From assembly GCF_002592045.1 (NCBI RefSeq), contig NZ_MEJG01000001.1, positions 186,001 through 250,000 on the forward strand: DNA of 64,000 nucleotides. The letters are read 5' to 3'. Source of the stretch: Parasaccharibacter apium. Its GTDB lineage: Bacteria; Pseudomonadota; Alphaproteobacteria; Acetobacterales; Acetobacteraceae. A program made the translations under genes and the position numbers. This document shows, piece by piece, positions 7,593-16,476 of the stretch. The notes under the pieces were generated by a model. It saw only the letters and a program-made list of their open reading frames with translations. It made no database searches and was not told the origin of the DNA. Within the stretch, counting starts at the first letter, position 1. The number at the start of each line of letters is the position of its first letter.

Positions 7593-8740
7593 TGTCGTCT
7601 CTCACAACAGAGCAAACACAATGGCACGCATGGTTATGCCAAAAGGCCCTGCCCCTCTGGGACCAAGCTGGTTTTGATGAACAAGCTGGCTTGTATCACG
7701 AACGCCTCACTTTTGCAGGCGCCCCCATCACCCTCCCTCATCGCCGTTTGATGGTCCAAGCACGCCAGGTTGCGACTTATTGCCAAGCGGCTTTAAACGG
7801 CCATTATAAGGCAGGAGAACGCGCTTTGGCCTGTTTGGCACAACTCACCAAACGCTATCATCGTGCTGATGGTCAAGCAGGATGGGTCTTTGCTTTAGGG
7901 CCGGACCTTGCCCCCTCTGACACCAAGCGCGACCTTTACGGCCATGCTTTCATCCTCTTTGCCCATGGATGGGCCTATCGCCTTAGCGGGGATACAGCCC
8001 TCCTTACCATAGCTGAGAAAAGCCTTGCTGAGATTGATGCCCTCTTTCCATCCCCTCAAGGGGGGTATCGTGACGCTATTCCTGCCCTCTCTGAGCGACA
8101 TTCCCAAAACCCGCATATGCATCTTCTGGAAGCCTGCCTGACCCTTTTTGAGGTCTCACAAAGGGAGGTTTTTCTCCATCATGCAGAAGCTATTCTGGCT
8201 CTGGCCCTGCGCGCCTTCATTCCTCAAGGGACGGATGCGCTGTTAGAGTTCTTTACCCCCGCTTGGACGCCAGAAGAACCCTATGGGCGCAATCGTGTCG
8301 AACCCGGCCATCAAGCCGAATGGTGCTGGCTGTTAGGAGAGTATCATCGCCTTGCCCCAGCAGGTGCGCACGCCACTGCTGCACGCAAGGCCCAACATAA
8401 GCTCTATGACCGCCTCCACCAAACCGTTCCCGGCCCGCTCCTGCCCGATGCGTTATATGATGATGGTACCCTGCTAGAGGCCACAACACGCATCTGGCCC
8501 CAAACGGAGATGATGCGTCTGCTCGCTCAACACGCGCCTGCTGATCCTGCTACGCGGTATCAACGTCTATGTCGTATGAGCCAGTTTTTCTTCACCCAAT
8601 ACGCGCCTGCTACGCTCTCTGGTGGGTGGATTGACCGGTTAGATGAAGCAGGCAACAGCACAACGGACCATATGCCTGCTAGCAGCTTGTATCATATCTA
8701 TAGCGCGGGGCAGGCTATCCTTAACGCCCCACCCGCTTAA
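7592..8740 (+). CDS. AGE family epimerase/isomerase (possible mannose-6-phosphate isomerase)
   Basis: A 382-residue protein of the N-acylglucosamine 2-epimerase (AGE) superfamily, an alpha/alpha-barrel fold of sugar epimerases and aldose-ketose isomerases. Recognisable elements are RRLMVQARQVATYCQ near residue 50, YGHAFILFAHGWAYRL, NPHMHLLEACLTLFEV, EPGHQAEWCWLLGEYHRL and RIWPQTEMMRLL. These supply the Arg and His residues used in catalysis in the family. The substrate cannot be read from the sequence. Relatives in Proteobacteria are often annotated as mannose-6-phosphate isomerase, mannose isomerase or sulfoquinovose isomerase. TAATG coupling to hldE suggests a role in LPS or nucleotide-sugar supply, but that is inference. 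The gene overlaps convergent dapE by 4 bases. Confidence 0.8.
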   Translation: MSSLTTEQTQWHAWLCQKALPLWDQAGFDEQAGLYHERLTFAGAPITLPHRRLMVQARQVATYCQAALNGHYKAGERALACLAQLTKRYHRADGQAGWVFALGPDLAPSDTKRDLYGHAFILFAHGWAYRLSGDTALLTIAEKSLAEIDALFPSPQGGYRDAIPALSERHSQNPHMHLLEACLTLFEVSQREVFLHHAEAILALALRAFIPQGTDALLEFFTPAWTPEEPYGRNRVEPGHQAEWCWLLGEYHRLAPAGAHATAARKAQHKLYDRLHQTVPGPLLPDALYDDGTLLEATTRIWPQTEMMRLLAQHAPADPATRYQRLCRMSQFFFTQYAPATLSGGWIDRLDEAGNSTTDHMPASSLYHIYSAGQAILNAPPA

Positions 8741-9882
8741 ACGCCAAAACGCTGCATGAACTCCCCGTAAATCTGGGTGAGCTCCTCCAATGAAGCGAGG
8801 GAGACATGCTCATCACATTTATGCATTGTTGCCCCCACGAGACCGAACTCCGCCACAGGGCAGCAATGCGTGATAAAACGGGCATCGGACGTGCCCCCAC
8901 CAGTATCGAGCTTCGGCGTCCGCCCTGTTACAGCCTCCACCGCTTGGGAGAGATGCTCTACCTCTGCCCCCGCTATAGTGCGAAAAGCTTCCCCACTAAC
9001 AGAGACATCCACCGTGCCATGCGCTGTATGGCAGGCCACAACATCCTCTATCCAGCCCGAAAGACTTTCCCCCGTATGGAGGTCATTAAAGCGAATATTC
9101 ACCCGCGCTTGTGCCGTAGCGGGTATCACATTCGTTGCAGGATTACCGACATCAATGCTGGTAATTTGCAAAGATGAGGGCGCGAACCACTCATTGCCTT
9201 GGTCCAGCACACGCGCTGTTAGGTCACTTAAAATCTTCACAAGCCGATGGGTGGGGTTATCTGCCAAATGTGGATAGGCCACATGCCCCTGCACCCCACG
9301 CACCGTGATGACGGCATTCATGCTGCCACGACGGCCAATCTTAATCACCTCCCCCATCTCTGTTGGGTTGGTCGGCTCACCCAGGAGGCAGAAATCAGGC
9401 TGTTCCCCCTGCTCTTTCATCCACTCCAACACGGAGCGTGTGCCGTAATGCGCGGGGCCTTCCTCATCCCCTGTAATCAGGAAGGCAAGGCTCCCTTTAA
9501 GAGGCCCGGCCTCCAGCCGGCGCGCTACAGAGGCCAGAGCGGCCGCTACACCGCCTTTCATATCCGCTGTACCACGGCCATAAATACGACCCTCGCGCAC
9601 TTCCCCCGCAAATGGGTCACTGCTCCACCCCTCACCGGGGGGCACAACATCTGTATGACCAGCAAAGCAAAGGCAGGGACGATCTTTCCCTAAGCGTGCA
9701 TAAAGATTGGGGGTCTCCTCCCCCTTAGGGCCAAAGGCCAACCTTGTGACGGTAAAGCCCATCATCTCCAACGCCTCTGCCACGACGCCCAAAGCCCCGT
9801 CATCAGCCGGGGTGACAGAACGACAACGAAGAAGGGCCTGCAAAAGGGCAAGCGGGTCCCGCAGGGAAGATGACAGGCTCAT
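8737..9882 (-). CDS. dapE: Succinyl-diaminopimelate desuccinylase
   Basis: A 381-residue M20-family metallohydrolase that converts N-succinyl-LL-diaminopimelate to LL-diaminopimelate and succinate, for lysine and peptidoglycan. The di-zinc ligands are visible: His in FAGHTDVVPPGEGW, bridging Asp in GRGTADMKGG, Glu-Glu in ITGDEEGPA and a C-terminal His in TMHKCDEHVSL. The dimerisation domain lies about residues 180-290. It follows dapD by 8 bases, so two consecutive succinylase-branch enzymes are co-expressed. The end overlaps the convergent AGE gene by 4 bases, leaving no room for a terminator. Confidence 0.96.
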   Translation of the reverse strand: MSLSSSLRDPLALLQALLRCRSVTPADDGALGVVAEALEMMGFTVTRLAFGPKGEETPNLYARLGKDRPCLCFAGHTDVVPPGEGWSSDPFAGEVREGRIYGRGTADMKGGVAAALASVARRLEAGPLKGSLAFLITGDEEGPAHYGTRSVLEWMKEQGEQPDFCLLGEPTNPTEMGEVIKIGRRGSMNAVITVRGVQGHVAYPHLADNPTHRLVKILSDLTARVLDQGNEWFAPSSLQITSIDVGNPATNVIPATAQARVNIRFNDLHTGESLSGWIEDVVACHTAHGTVDVSVSGEAFRTIAGAEVEHLSQAVEAVTGRTPKLDTGGGTSDARFITHCCPVAEFGLVGATMHKCDEHVSLASLEELTQIYGEFMQRFGV

Positions 9883-9890
9883 AAGGTCAC

Positions 9891-10721
9891 TCAGTCACGC
9901 AAGAGCTCATTGATGGATGTTTTAGAACGCGTCCGCTCATCCACACGCTTCACGATGACCGCGCAAGCTAAGGACGGTCCACCCGGTGTCTTGGGTGGCA
10001 ATGTACCCGGCACAACAACAGAGTAAGCCGGGACACGGCCCATATGAATCTCACCTGTTGTGCGATCCACAATCTTCGTGGAGGCCCCAAGGAAAACCCC
10101 CATAGAAAGGACAGAGCCGCGCTCAACCACGACGCCCTCAGCCACCTCAGAGCGTGCGCCGATGAAGCAATCATCCCCAATAATCACCGGTGCGGCTTGG
10201 AGAGGCTCCAGCACCCCGCCAATCCCTGCCCCACCACTAATGTGGCAGTTCTTCCCAATTTGAGCGCAGGAGCCCACTGTAGCCCATGTATCAACCATTG
10301 TGCCGCTTTCCACACGGGCACCGAGATTAACGAAGCTAGGCATCAAAACCACACCCGGCGCAATATAAGCCGAACGCCGCACAACAGCCCCTGGTACAGC
10401 GCGGAAGCCTGCTTTCTCGAACTCAGCCTTGCCCCAACCAGCAAATTTAAGCGGCACTTTATCAAAACCCGGAGCCCCACCACAGCCATGAGCCATAGGC
10501 TCGGACTCATAAAGACGGAAGGACATAAGAACGGCCTTCTTCAGCCATTCATGAACAATACGCTCCTCGCCCTTTTGCTCTGCAACACGGAAGGTCCCGT
10601 TATCCAACCCGGCCAGAGCAGCCTCTACGACATCGCGCGCCTCCCCTTTGGTTTGAGGAGAGAGGCTTGCACGGTCCTCCCACAAAGTTTCTACATGCTT
10701 ACGCAGCGTTGCGTGGTCCAT
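9891..10721 (-). CDS. dapD: Tetrahydrodipicolinate N-succinyltransferase
   Basis: A 276-residue acyltransferase that adds succinyl to tetrahydrodipicolinate in the diaminopimelate pathway. The N-terminal helical region (1-100) is followed by a left-handed beta-helix made of hexapeptide repeats (about 105-235), with the typical stretches [20 protein letters not shown] and [20 protein letters not shown]. The C-terminus (TSINELLRD) matches the family. The ATG is preceded by AAAAGGAA. Together with dapE it commits this organism to the succinylase route of lysine and peptidoglycan synthesis. Confidence 0.97.
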   Translation of the reverse strand: MDHATLRKHVETLWEDRASLSPQTKGEARDVVEAALAGLDNGTFRVAEQKGEERIVHEWLKKAVLMSFRLYESEPMAHGCGGAPGFDKVPLKFAGWGKAEFEKAGFRAVPGAVVRRSAYIAPGVVLMPSFVNLGARVESGTMVDTWATVGSCAQIGKNCHISGGAGIGGVLEPLQAAPVIIGDDCFIGARSEVAEGVVVERGSVLSMGVFLGASTKIVDRTTGEIHMGRVPAYSVVVPGTLPPKTPGGPSLACAVIVKRVDERTRSKTSINELLRD

Positions 10722-10773
10722 AATTCATTCCTTTTTAACAACCATCATGAAGGCAAATAGCGTGCCCTTTTCC

Positions 10774-11718
10774 TCATTCTGCCGTGATGAGCGTGCCCGG
10801 TCCAGCGCGGGTAAACAACTCTAACAAGCATGTATGAGGCACGCGACCATCCAAAATAACCGCAGCCTTAGCCCCTGCTTGCACGGCTTTAAGGCATGTC
10901 TCCACCTTCGGAATCATCCCGCCTGTGATATGCCCCTCTTTAATAAGCCGGCGTGCTTCTGCTGCGGTAAGCTCCTCAATGCGCTTACCATGCTCATCCA
11001 AAACACCGGGCACATCGGTCAGCATCAATAAACGAGAGGCCCGCACAGCCCCCGCTACAGCCCCGGCGGCTGTATCGGCATTGATGTTATAAATCTCGCC
11101 TTCCTTACCAGCCCCTAAAGGAGCGACAACGGGAATCAACCCCGCCCCTAAAAGCGCATAAAGAACGCGCGGCTCCACCCGCACAGGCGTGCCGACAAAG
11201 CCGAGGTCTATAGCCTCCTGATGAGCCGCATCACCCCGACGATAATGGACTAACCGCTCGGCCTGAATCAAACGCCCATCCCGGCCGGAAATCCCAACGG
11301 CCAAGGCCCCTGCATGGCTGATAAGGTCTGCCACTTGTTTATTGACCGTACCGGAGAGGACCATCTCGATGACATCAATCATCTCACGGTCTGTCACGCG
11401 TAGCCCGTCCACGAACTGGGATTCAACCCCCAGACGCTTCATCATAGCGTTAATTTGCGGCCCCCCGCCATGCACCACGATGGGGTTAATCCCCACAAGC
11501 TTGAGCAAGGCAATATCGCGCCCAAATGTCGCGGCAAGGTCATTCTCAACCATTGCATGGCCGCCATATTTCACCACGATAGTATCACCGGCATAGCGAC
11601 GCAGATAAGGCAAAGCCCCTGCAAGAATAGCCGCTTGCTCTTGCTCGCTTAATTTATCGGACGCCAGAAATTCTTCTGGGAGTGGCATAGGAGGGGAAGA
11701 TGAAGAAGACATGACCAT
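10774..11718 (-). CDS. argB: Acetylglutamate kinase
   Basis: A 314-residue amino-acid kinase that phosphorylates N-acetylglutamate in arginine synthesis. Seen are the nucleotide-binding start TIVVKYGGHAMVEND, the substrate loop VVHGGGPQINAMM and the GGMIPKVETCLKAV segment near the C-terminus. The N-terminus offers two ATGs two codons apart (11718 and 11712) with no decisive Shine-Dalgarno. An N-terminal helix before the kinase core is usual in arginine-sensitive forms, so feedback inhibition is plausible but unproven. It lies between engB and dapD in a run of minus-strand genes. Confidence 0.96.
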   Translation of the reverse strand: MVMSSSSSPPMPLPEEFLASDKLSEQEQAAILAGALPYLRRYAGDTIVVKYGGHAMVENDLAATFGRDIALLKLVGINPIVVHGGGPQINAMMKRLGVESQFVDGLRVTDREMIDVIEMVLSGTVNKQVADLISHAGALAVGISGRDGRLIQAERLVHYRRGDAAHQEAIDLGFVGTPVRVEPRVLYALLGAGLIPVVAPLGAGKEGEIYNINADTAAGAVAGAVRASRLLMLTDVPGVLDEHGKRIEELTAAEARRLIKEGHITGGMIPKVETCLKAVQAGAKAAVILDGRVPHTCLLELFTRAGPGTLITAE

Positions 11719-11738
11719 TCACTCTCAGACACTATTTT

Positions 11739-12401
11739 TCAAGGACGCCCAATAGCGGGTTCAGCAAACTGCGCTATTATGCCACGCAATTCCGCAATAC
11801 CCAACGCAGTTGTACTGCTTGTCGCCACAATATGGGGGAAGGCTGCCGCATGGCTTTTCGCCAAGGCTTCCACTTCCTTCACACGCTCTGTTAGAGCCGT
11901 GGGGGATAAAGCATCGCATTTTGTCAGCACGATTTGAAAGACAACTGCCGCTTTATCCAAAAGGGCGCAGACCTCTTTATCAGAGGCCTTAAGGCCAACC
12001 CGGCCATCAATCAGCAAAATCACACGAGCCAGATTCGGACGACCACGCAAATAAGCGAACATCGTCCTCTGCCAATCTTCCTTCACCGCTTTGGAGGCTT
12101 TAGCAAAGCCATAACCCGGCATATCCACCAAAGAAAGACGCCCGCCGAGGTCGAAGAAATTAAGCTGCTTTGTCCGCCCCGGCTCTGATGAGGCACGGGC
12201 CAAAGCCCGCCGCCCCGTCAAAGCGTTAATGATGCTGGATTTGCCTACATTAGAGCGTCCTGCAAACGCCACCTCCGCCCGCTCTGGCGGGGGAAGCTGC
12301 TCGATCGTCTGCGCGCCGAAGAAGAAGTCACAAGGGCCTGCAAAAAGCCGCCGACCTTCCTCAAGTTCTTCCTCACTCAGAGCCGGGATATGATGTGGCA
12401 T
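11739..12401 (-). CDS. yihA: Ribosome biogenesis GTPase EngB/YsxC (YihA)
   Basis: A 220-residue small GTPase needed for large ribosomal subunit assembly in many bacteria. The G motifs are clear: G1 GRSNVGKSS, G3 in VDMPGYGFAKASK, G4 LTKCDALS and G5 near VATSSTTALG. The ATG at 12401 shares one base with the yidC stop (TGATG), so translation is probably coupled. A GTG one codon upstream is an alternative. yidC followed by engB is a frequent neighbourhood in alphaproteobacteria. Confidence 0.95.
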   Translation of the reverse strand: MPHHIPALSEEELEEGRRLFAGPCDFFFGAQTIEQLPPPERAEVAFAGRSNVGKSSIINALTGRRALARASSEPGRTKQLNFFDLGGRLSLVDMPGYGFAKASKAVKEDWQRTMFAYLRGRPNLARVILLIDGRVGLKASDKEVCALLDKAAVVFQIVLTKCDALSPTALTERVKEVEALAKSHAAAFPHIVATSSTTALGIAELRGIIAQFAEPAIGRP

Positions 12402-14197
12402 CACGGCTCATTCTTCTTGCCAAAGCGTTTACGCAGAGCGCGCCCGCCTAGCTTCATCAACGGTACAGGCAAAGCCGTCCGCCGCTCGATATAATGCTGC
12501 TGGAGGAAGGTCAGCACGTTGTTCCATGTATAATAAACCAGCAGGCCAGCAGGGAAGCTCGACATCACAAAGACATACACCACCGGCATGAATTGCATAA
12601 TCCGTGCCTGTGCTGGGTCCATCTGAATCATGCTATGCTTTTGCAACAGCCAAAAGGTAATACCCAATGCCGCTCCCCAGATGCTGAGATGCAAGAAGGA
12701 GACAATATGGGTTGGGTCAAACGGCAAGAGACCAAACAAGTTAAACAGATTTGTTGGGTCTGGGACGGAGAGGTCCTTAATCCACCCAAAGAAGGGCGCG
12801 TGCCGCTCATCAATGCTCAGATTCAGCATCTTATACAAGCAGAAGAAGATAGGGGCTTGGATAAGCATCGGCAAACAGCCCCCAACCGGGTTAATTTGCT
12901 CCTCCTTATACAAGGCCATGACCTTCTGATTCATCGTCACCGGGTCATCTTTATATTTCTGCCGTATCCCTGTGACTTTAGGGGCCACAAGCCGCATACG
13001 TGCTGATGATTGTGCCGCTTTAGACGCCAAGGGAAAGAGAAGAATCTTCACCAACAGCGTTAGAGCCATCAACGCAAGGCCGAAATTGCCGATATGGGCA
13101 TAAAGCCAATGCAGCAAGAAAAGGATCGGCTTATTAAGATAGGAGAAGGCACTCCAGCCAAAATCAATACTATCATCAAAGCGCGCTAGACCTAGTTTAC
13201 GGTCATAATAACGCAATAATCCGGGCTCTTTCGCACCAGCAAACAGGTAACTCCCCTGCCCTAACCGCGCACCATCCTGAATGACCATCGGCTCTTGCGG
13301 CATAAAGGTTACACGATAAGAACCTGCCCCCTCTGGAACGTAACTCTCTTGCAGACGAACCGGCAAAGCAGGGTCCGCCCCTACAGCGGTCAACCAATAT
13401 TTATCGGTAATACCGCCCCATCCACCTTTGCCTGTGGCTTCCCAGGCGACATGCCCCGGCTTATCAGCCCCTTTGCGGATATCTTTATAATCATTCCGCG
13501 TTAAGTCACGCTCCATGACGGAAACAGGGCCTTCAAACTCTGTCAAAGAACCGGTATTTTCAGGCAAATAATCGCGCTGCACACGTTGAAAAGGATAAAG
13601 CGAGATAGGCTGGCCAGAGTGATTCTCCACCTCCTGTCGCACTGTCACCATATAGTGGCGGTCCTGCGCTAAATGGATGATAAAGCGCACATTCGCGCCA
13701 TTATCCCAATAAAGCGTCACGGGTTGCTCTGGGGTAAGAGCCTCCTGCTCGCCATCAACTTGCCAGAGAGAATGCTCATCTGGCACACGGGTTTTGTCCC
13801 CCGCAGCATTCTGCCAACCTAACACAAGATAATTCGGTGCTTTGCTGCCCGCTTTATCCAGCAACCGCACGAGCGGACTATCATGAGCAATAGTCTCGCG
13901 ATAGCGCGTTAGCTCCAAATCATCCAACCGCGCCCCACGCAGATTGAAAGAGCCTTGCACGTCAGGACTCCGCACCGCTAAGCGATGCTCTTTATGGTCA
14001 TCCTGTGCTACTTCTGCCGTTGCTACAGGCGCTGTGGGCATTGTAGCAGCGGGAGGCTGACTTGCCGTAACAGAGGCAAGGCTTTGCGGAGGCGTATTAT
14101 CCGCCTTATGCCCCTTCTGCGGTACAAGAAAATTAAAGCCAATCAGAATTAACGCTGATAAGCCAAAAGCGAGGATAAATCGTTTGCTACTTTCCAT
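12401..14197 (-). CDS. yidC: Membrane protein insertase YidC
   Basis: A 598-residue inner-membrane insertase that works alone or with SecYEG. It has the N-terminal membrane anchor FILAFGLSALILIGFNFLV, a Pro/Ala/Thr-rich linker, a large periplasmic beta domain (about 75-345) and the C-terminal 60KD_IMP core. The core starts near FSYLNKPILFLLHWLYAHIG and contains LPMLIQAPIFFCLYKML. The C-terminal tail is basic (RALRKRFGKKNEP), as expected for ribosome contact. It follows yidD after about 150 bases. The Shine-Dalgarno is weak. A stem (GAAGGG, 14226-14231, pairing with CCCTTC, 14239-14244) lies just upstream. Confidence 0.97.
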   Translation of the reverse strand: MESSKRFILAFGLSALILIGFNFLVPQKGHKADNTPPQSLASVTASQPPAATMPTAPVATAEVAQDDHKEHRLAVRSPDVQGSFNLRGARLDDLELTRYRETIAHDSPLVRLLDKAGSKAPNYLVLGWQNAAGDKTRVPDEHSLWQVDGEQEALTPEQPVTLYWDNGANVRFIIHLAQDRHYMVTVRQEVENHSGQPISLYPFQRVQRDYLPENTGSLTEFEGPVSVMERDLTRNDYKDIRKGADKPGHVAWEATGKGGWGGITDKYWLTAVGADPALPVRLQESYVPEGAGSYRVTFMPQEPMVIQDGARLGQGSYLFAGAKEPGLLRYYDRKLGLARFDDSIDFGWSAFSYLNKPILFLLHWLYAHIGNFGLALMALTLLVKILLFPLASKAAQSSARMRLVAPKVTGIRQKYKDDPVTMNQKVMALYKEEQINPVGGCLPMLIQAPIFFCLYKMLNLSIDERHAPFFGWIKDLSVPDPTNLFNLFGLLPFDPTHIVSFLHLSIWGAALGITFWLLQKHSMIQMDPAQARIMQFMPVVYVFVMSSFPAGLLVYYTWNNVLTFLQQHYIERRTALPVPLMKLGGRALRKRFGKKNEP

Positions 14198-14351
14198 CGG
14201 GCTGGAGCCGCTCTTTCATTTACTGGAAGGGTAGATGGCCCTTCACTGGCGTAAAATCATCCCTAAAACAATAGCCGTAGCCTGTTTTTTACACGCACTG
14301 CCCTACCCCAAAGATGAGTGCAGAGCAACATCGTCTTTATATCTGCGCACT

Positions 14352-14573
14352 TCAGGGCGGATAATCTACCCCTCCGGGATGAAAGGGATGACATTTTAAA
14401 ATACGGCATACCGTCAACCACAAACCGCGCCATGGCCCGTATCGGCGGATCGATTCCTCCCCATACGCGCTACAGGACGGATAAAAACGACACCGCCCTC
14501 CCATAAGAGGACCAAGCAAAAGCTGGTACAGTTTTATCAACCCTACCAAAAAGGCAGCAAATACCTGCCTCAC
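14352..14573 (-). CDS. yidD: Membrane protein insertion efficiency factor YidD
   Basis: A 73-residue protein that assists YidC-dependent insertion at the inner membrane. The family core is complete: [11 protein letters not shown], the paired cysteine segment [31 protein letters not shown] and the ending HPGGVDYPP. The GTG start overlaps the rnpA stop (GTGA), the standard coupling in rpmH-rnpA-yidD-yidC operons. The length is typical of the family. Confidence 0.95.
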   Translation of the reverse strand: MRQVFAAFLVGLIKLYQLLLGPLMGGRCRFYPSCSAYGEESIRRYGPWRGLWLTVCRILKCHPFHPGGVDYPP

Positions 14574-14917
14574 CTCCCTTTGCTCTCCAAGGCGCGGAAA
14601 ACTTTACGAACATCATCTTTTAAGAGAGAGAAAGGCCGCTGCCTCGTTGCGGCACGGCCTATCAAAACCACATCACCAGAAGGAGGACAGCCCTCCTCCT
14701 TTACTACCACACGCAAAGCCTCGCGCAGGCGGCGGCGGGTACGATTGCGCACAACGGAATTACCGACCTTCTTCGTCACGGTAAAACCAGCCCGTACCCC
14801 TGCACCCCCCTCTCGCGGCAAAACTTGCCCAATAAGACCGGGGGATACGACCTTCTGCCCCTTACGGGCCAGATGCAAAAACTGTGACCGCTTCTTAAGA
14901 CGGTCAAGCGACTGCAT
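14570..14917 (-). CDS. rnpA: Ribonuclease P protein component
   Basis: A 115-residue basic protein that binds the catalytic RNase P RNA and improves 5'-end processing of tRNA precursors. It shows the family start [18 protein letters not shown], the central [20 protein letters not shown] helix with the conserved RNR signature, and the later [16 protein letters not shown] strand. Its start is only two bases from the rpmH stop. The rnpB RNA is not in this window. Confidence 0.95.
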   Translation of the reverse strand: MQSLDRLKKRSQFLHLARKGQKVVSPGLIGQVLPREGGAGVRAGFTVTKKVGNSVVRNRTRRRLREALRVVVKEEGCPPSGDVVLIGRAATRQRPFSLLKDDVRKVFRALESKGR

Positions 14918-14919
14918 AA

Positions 14920-15054
14920 TTAAGCAGAAAGCTTCTTGCGGCCTTTTGCACGGCGGTTAGCCAGCACGCGACGCCCGCCAACAGTAGCAGAGCGTGTACG
15001 GAAGCCATGGCGACGCTTACGAACCAGACGGGAAGGCTGATATGTGCGCTTCAT
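14920..15054 (-). CDS. rpmH: 50S ribosomal protein L34
   Basis: This 44-residue gene reads [18 protein letters not shown] and then continues through [20 protein letters not shown] to KKLSA. It matches bacterial L34 along its whole length, including the usual MKRTYQPS start. The ATG at 15054 is preceded by AGAAAGA. The gene leads the rpmH-rnpA-yidD-yidC operon. Here the operon is not adjacent to dnaA, so the arrangement gives no sign of a replication origin. Confidence 0.96.
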   Translation of the reverse strand: MKRTYQPSRLVRKRRHGFRTRSATVGGRRVLANRRAKGRKKLSA

Positions 15055-15145
15055 TCTTTCTATCCTCTAATCTTTAGAACATACCCTTTTAAAGGCATGC
15101 CTTAGAACAGGACGCACCTAAGAACGCCCCTCCACTTAGGGGTGG

Positions 15146-15174
15146 CTTTTAAGGGGCTGGCCCTGCTCTGTCAA
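15146..15174 (-). promoter_or_regulatory. Predicted rpmH promoter
   Basis: On the minus strand a perfect TTGACA (15169-15174) is followed, after exactly 17 bases, by TAAAAG (15146-15151). It lies about 90 bases before the rpmH start in the only gap between gloA and rpmH, and fits a strong sigma-70 promoter for a ribosomal operon. A stem CCCCT/AGGGG lies just downstream in the leader. Confidence 0.6.
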
Positions 15175-15213
15175 TCCTACAATGCCCACTCGTTTCTTAT
15201 AAGGCACTAGGAC

Positions 15214-15621
15214 TTAGGCTAGCTTAGGCGCATCAGCCTTCTCAATTAACTCGACCTTATAGCCATCTGGGTCTTGTACAAAAGCAATCACAATGCCTGT
15301 ATTGCCCATAGGCCCGGCCTCACGCGTAACGCGCCCACCCCCTTGGCGGACAACCTCCACCGCAGCGGCAACATCTGGCACTCCAATAGCAAAATGCCCA
15401 AAGCCCGTGCCGTGAGTATAATCTTCTGTTTGGTCCCAATTATAGGTGAACTCAATTTCCGCTTCACCATGCTCATTACCGCCATAGCCAATATAAACCA
15501 GTGTAAAACGGCCCTCCGGCACTTCCAGGCGGCGTAATTCCCGCATGCCTAGCAATCGATAAAAGCCTAAGCTCCGGTCGAGATCTCGTACACGTACCAT
15601 CGTATGGAGATAAACGCTCAT
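15214..15621 (-). CDS. gloA: Lactoylglutathione lyase (glyoxalase I)
   Basis: A 135-residue metal-dependent enzyme that converts the methylglyoxal-glutathione hemithioacetal to lactoylglutathione. The single-domain vicinal-oxygen-chelate fold is repeated twice. Metal ligands expected at His5 (YLHTMVRV), Glu (AEIEFTYNW), His (GFGHFAIGVPD) and Glu (GYKVELIEK) are present. The length equals the bacterial Ni-type GloA. It follows lpxI by 12 bases and so ends the long envelope operon, although its detoxification role is unrelated to LPS. Confidence 0.95.
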   Translation of the reverse strand: MSVYLHTMVRVRDLDRSLGFYRLLGMRELRRLEVPEGRFTLVYIGYGGNEHGEAEIEFTYNWDQTEDYTHGTGFGHFAIGVPDVAAAVEVVRQGGGRVTREAGPMGNTGIVIAFVQDPDGYKVELIEKADAPKLA

Positions 15622-15633
15622 ATGTCTCTCTTC

Positions 15634-16476
15634 CTAATCTCCTGAGGGACTCTCCTCCCCCAATCCATAAAAAAATAATCCTAAACGGTCTGCCTCTTCT
15701 ATACAGCGATCCGCATCCAGCACCAAGGTTAGTTCTGGCAAGAAGGCCACGCCACGCAACCCGGCCTCTGCAATATTAACAAGCGTTGTCGGACCGATTG
15801 TTGGCATATCAGCACGCAGCTCTTGCCCCGCTTTAAGCATTTTGACGAGCACCCCGCCCGCCCCTTCCTGCCGCAAAGCCGCACAACGCTGGAGCATCGC
15901 ATCTGTCCCCTCCAGAGCTTCTACCGCCAAAGTCAACCCCTGCTGAACAACGCAGCCTTGCCCAATATCCAGCGGCCCCATCACAGATAAAATATGCACC
16001 GCCTGCTTTATATCCGCTAATGCTTGTTCATCAGGCTGAATCCTACCCCATGCCCCCTTTTGACAACATGACGGTGTGAGAAACTCATGCGCCCCACGGA
16101 TGCGAAAGCCTTCCTCCTCCAACAAGCGCACAATCGCGGCAAGGAGGCCATCATCCCCTGCAAAGAGGGCACGGCCTAACCGGCCTATCAAGCGCATCCC
16201 CTCTGCATCAGGCCGTAAAGCCCGCCATGAGGGCCGCTTAACTGGGCCTATCAAAACAAGTTCACGGCAGTGCTGCGCCCTTAAAGCACGCAGAATCGTC
16301 CCCGCAGCCCCAAGCCGCATAACCGCATGGGGGTAAGGCCTAAGCAACGCCTCATCTACAAAACCTTGGAAACCTATAAGAAACGGCTCACGCCCTTGCT
16401 GACGCACGGACGCTGCAACGCGAGCAGGCAAGGGACCACCACCGGCTAAAATCCCAACCCGCTCTTGCTGGCTCAC
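15634..16476 (-). CDS. lpxI: UDP-2,3-diacylglucosamine pyrophosphatase LpxI
   Basis: A 280-residue protein of the DUF1009 family. LpxI hydrolyses UDP-2,3-diacylglucosamine to lipid X and UMP, taking the place of LpxH in most alphaproteobacteria. The N-terminus VGILAGGGPLPARVAASVRQ and the C-terminal MPTIGPTTLVNIAEAGLRGV are family-like. The start is a GTG overlapping the lpxA stop (GTGA). Its place after lpxD-fabZ-lpxA is the usual LPS cluster order and supports the assignment. No LpxH-like gene is seen in the window. Confidence 0.93.
   Translation of the reverse strand: MSQQERVGILAGGGPLPARVAASVRQQGREPFLIGFQGFVDEALLRPYPHAVMRLGAAGTILRALRAQHCRELVLIGPVKRPSWRALRPDAEGMRLIGRLGRALFAGDDGLLAAIVRLLEEEGFRIRGAHEFLTPSCCQKGAWGRIQPDEQALADIKQAVHILSVMGPLDIGQGCVVQQGLTLAVEALEGTDAMLQRCAALRQEGAGGVLVKMLKAGQELRADMPTIGPTTLVNIAEAGLRGVAFLPELTLVLDADRCIEEADRLGLFFYGLGEESPSGD

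Noticed and set aside
10044-10760. Open frame of 238 codons opposite dapD
   Set aside because: An antisense shadow of dapD with His/Cys/Asn-rich, non-protein-like composition.
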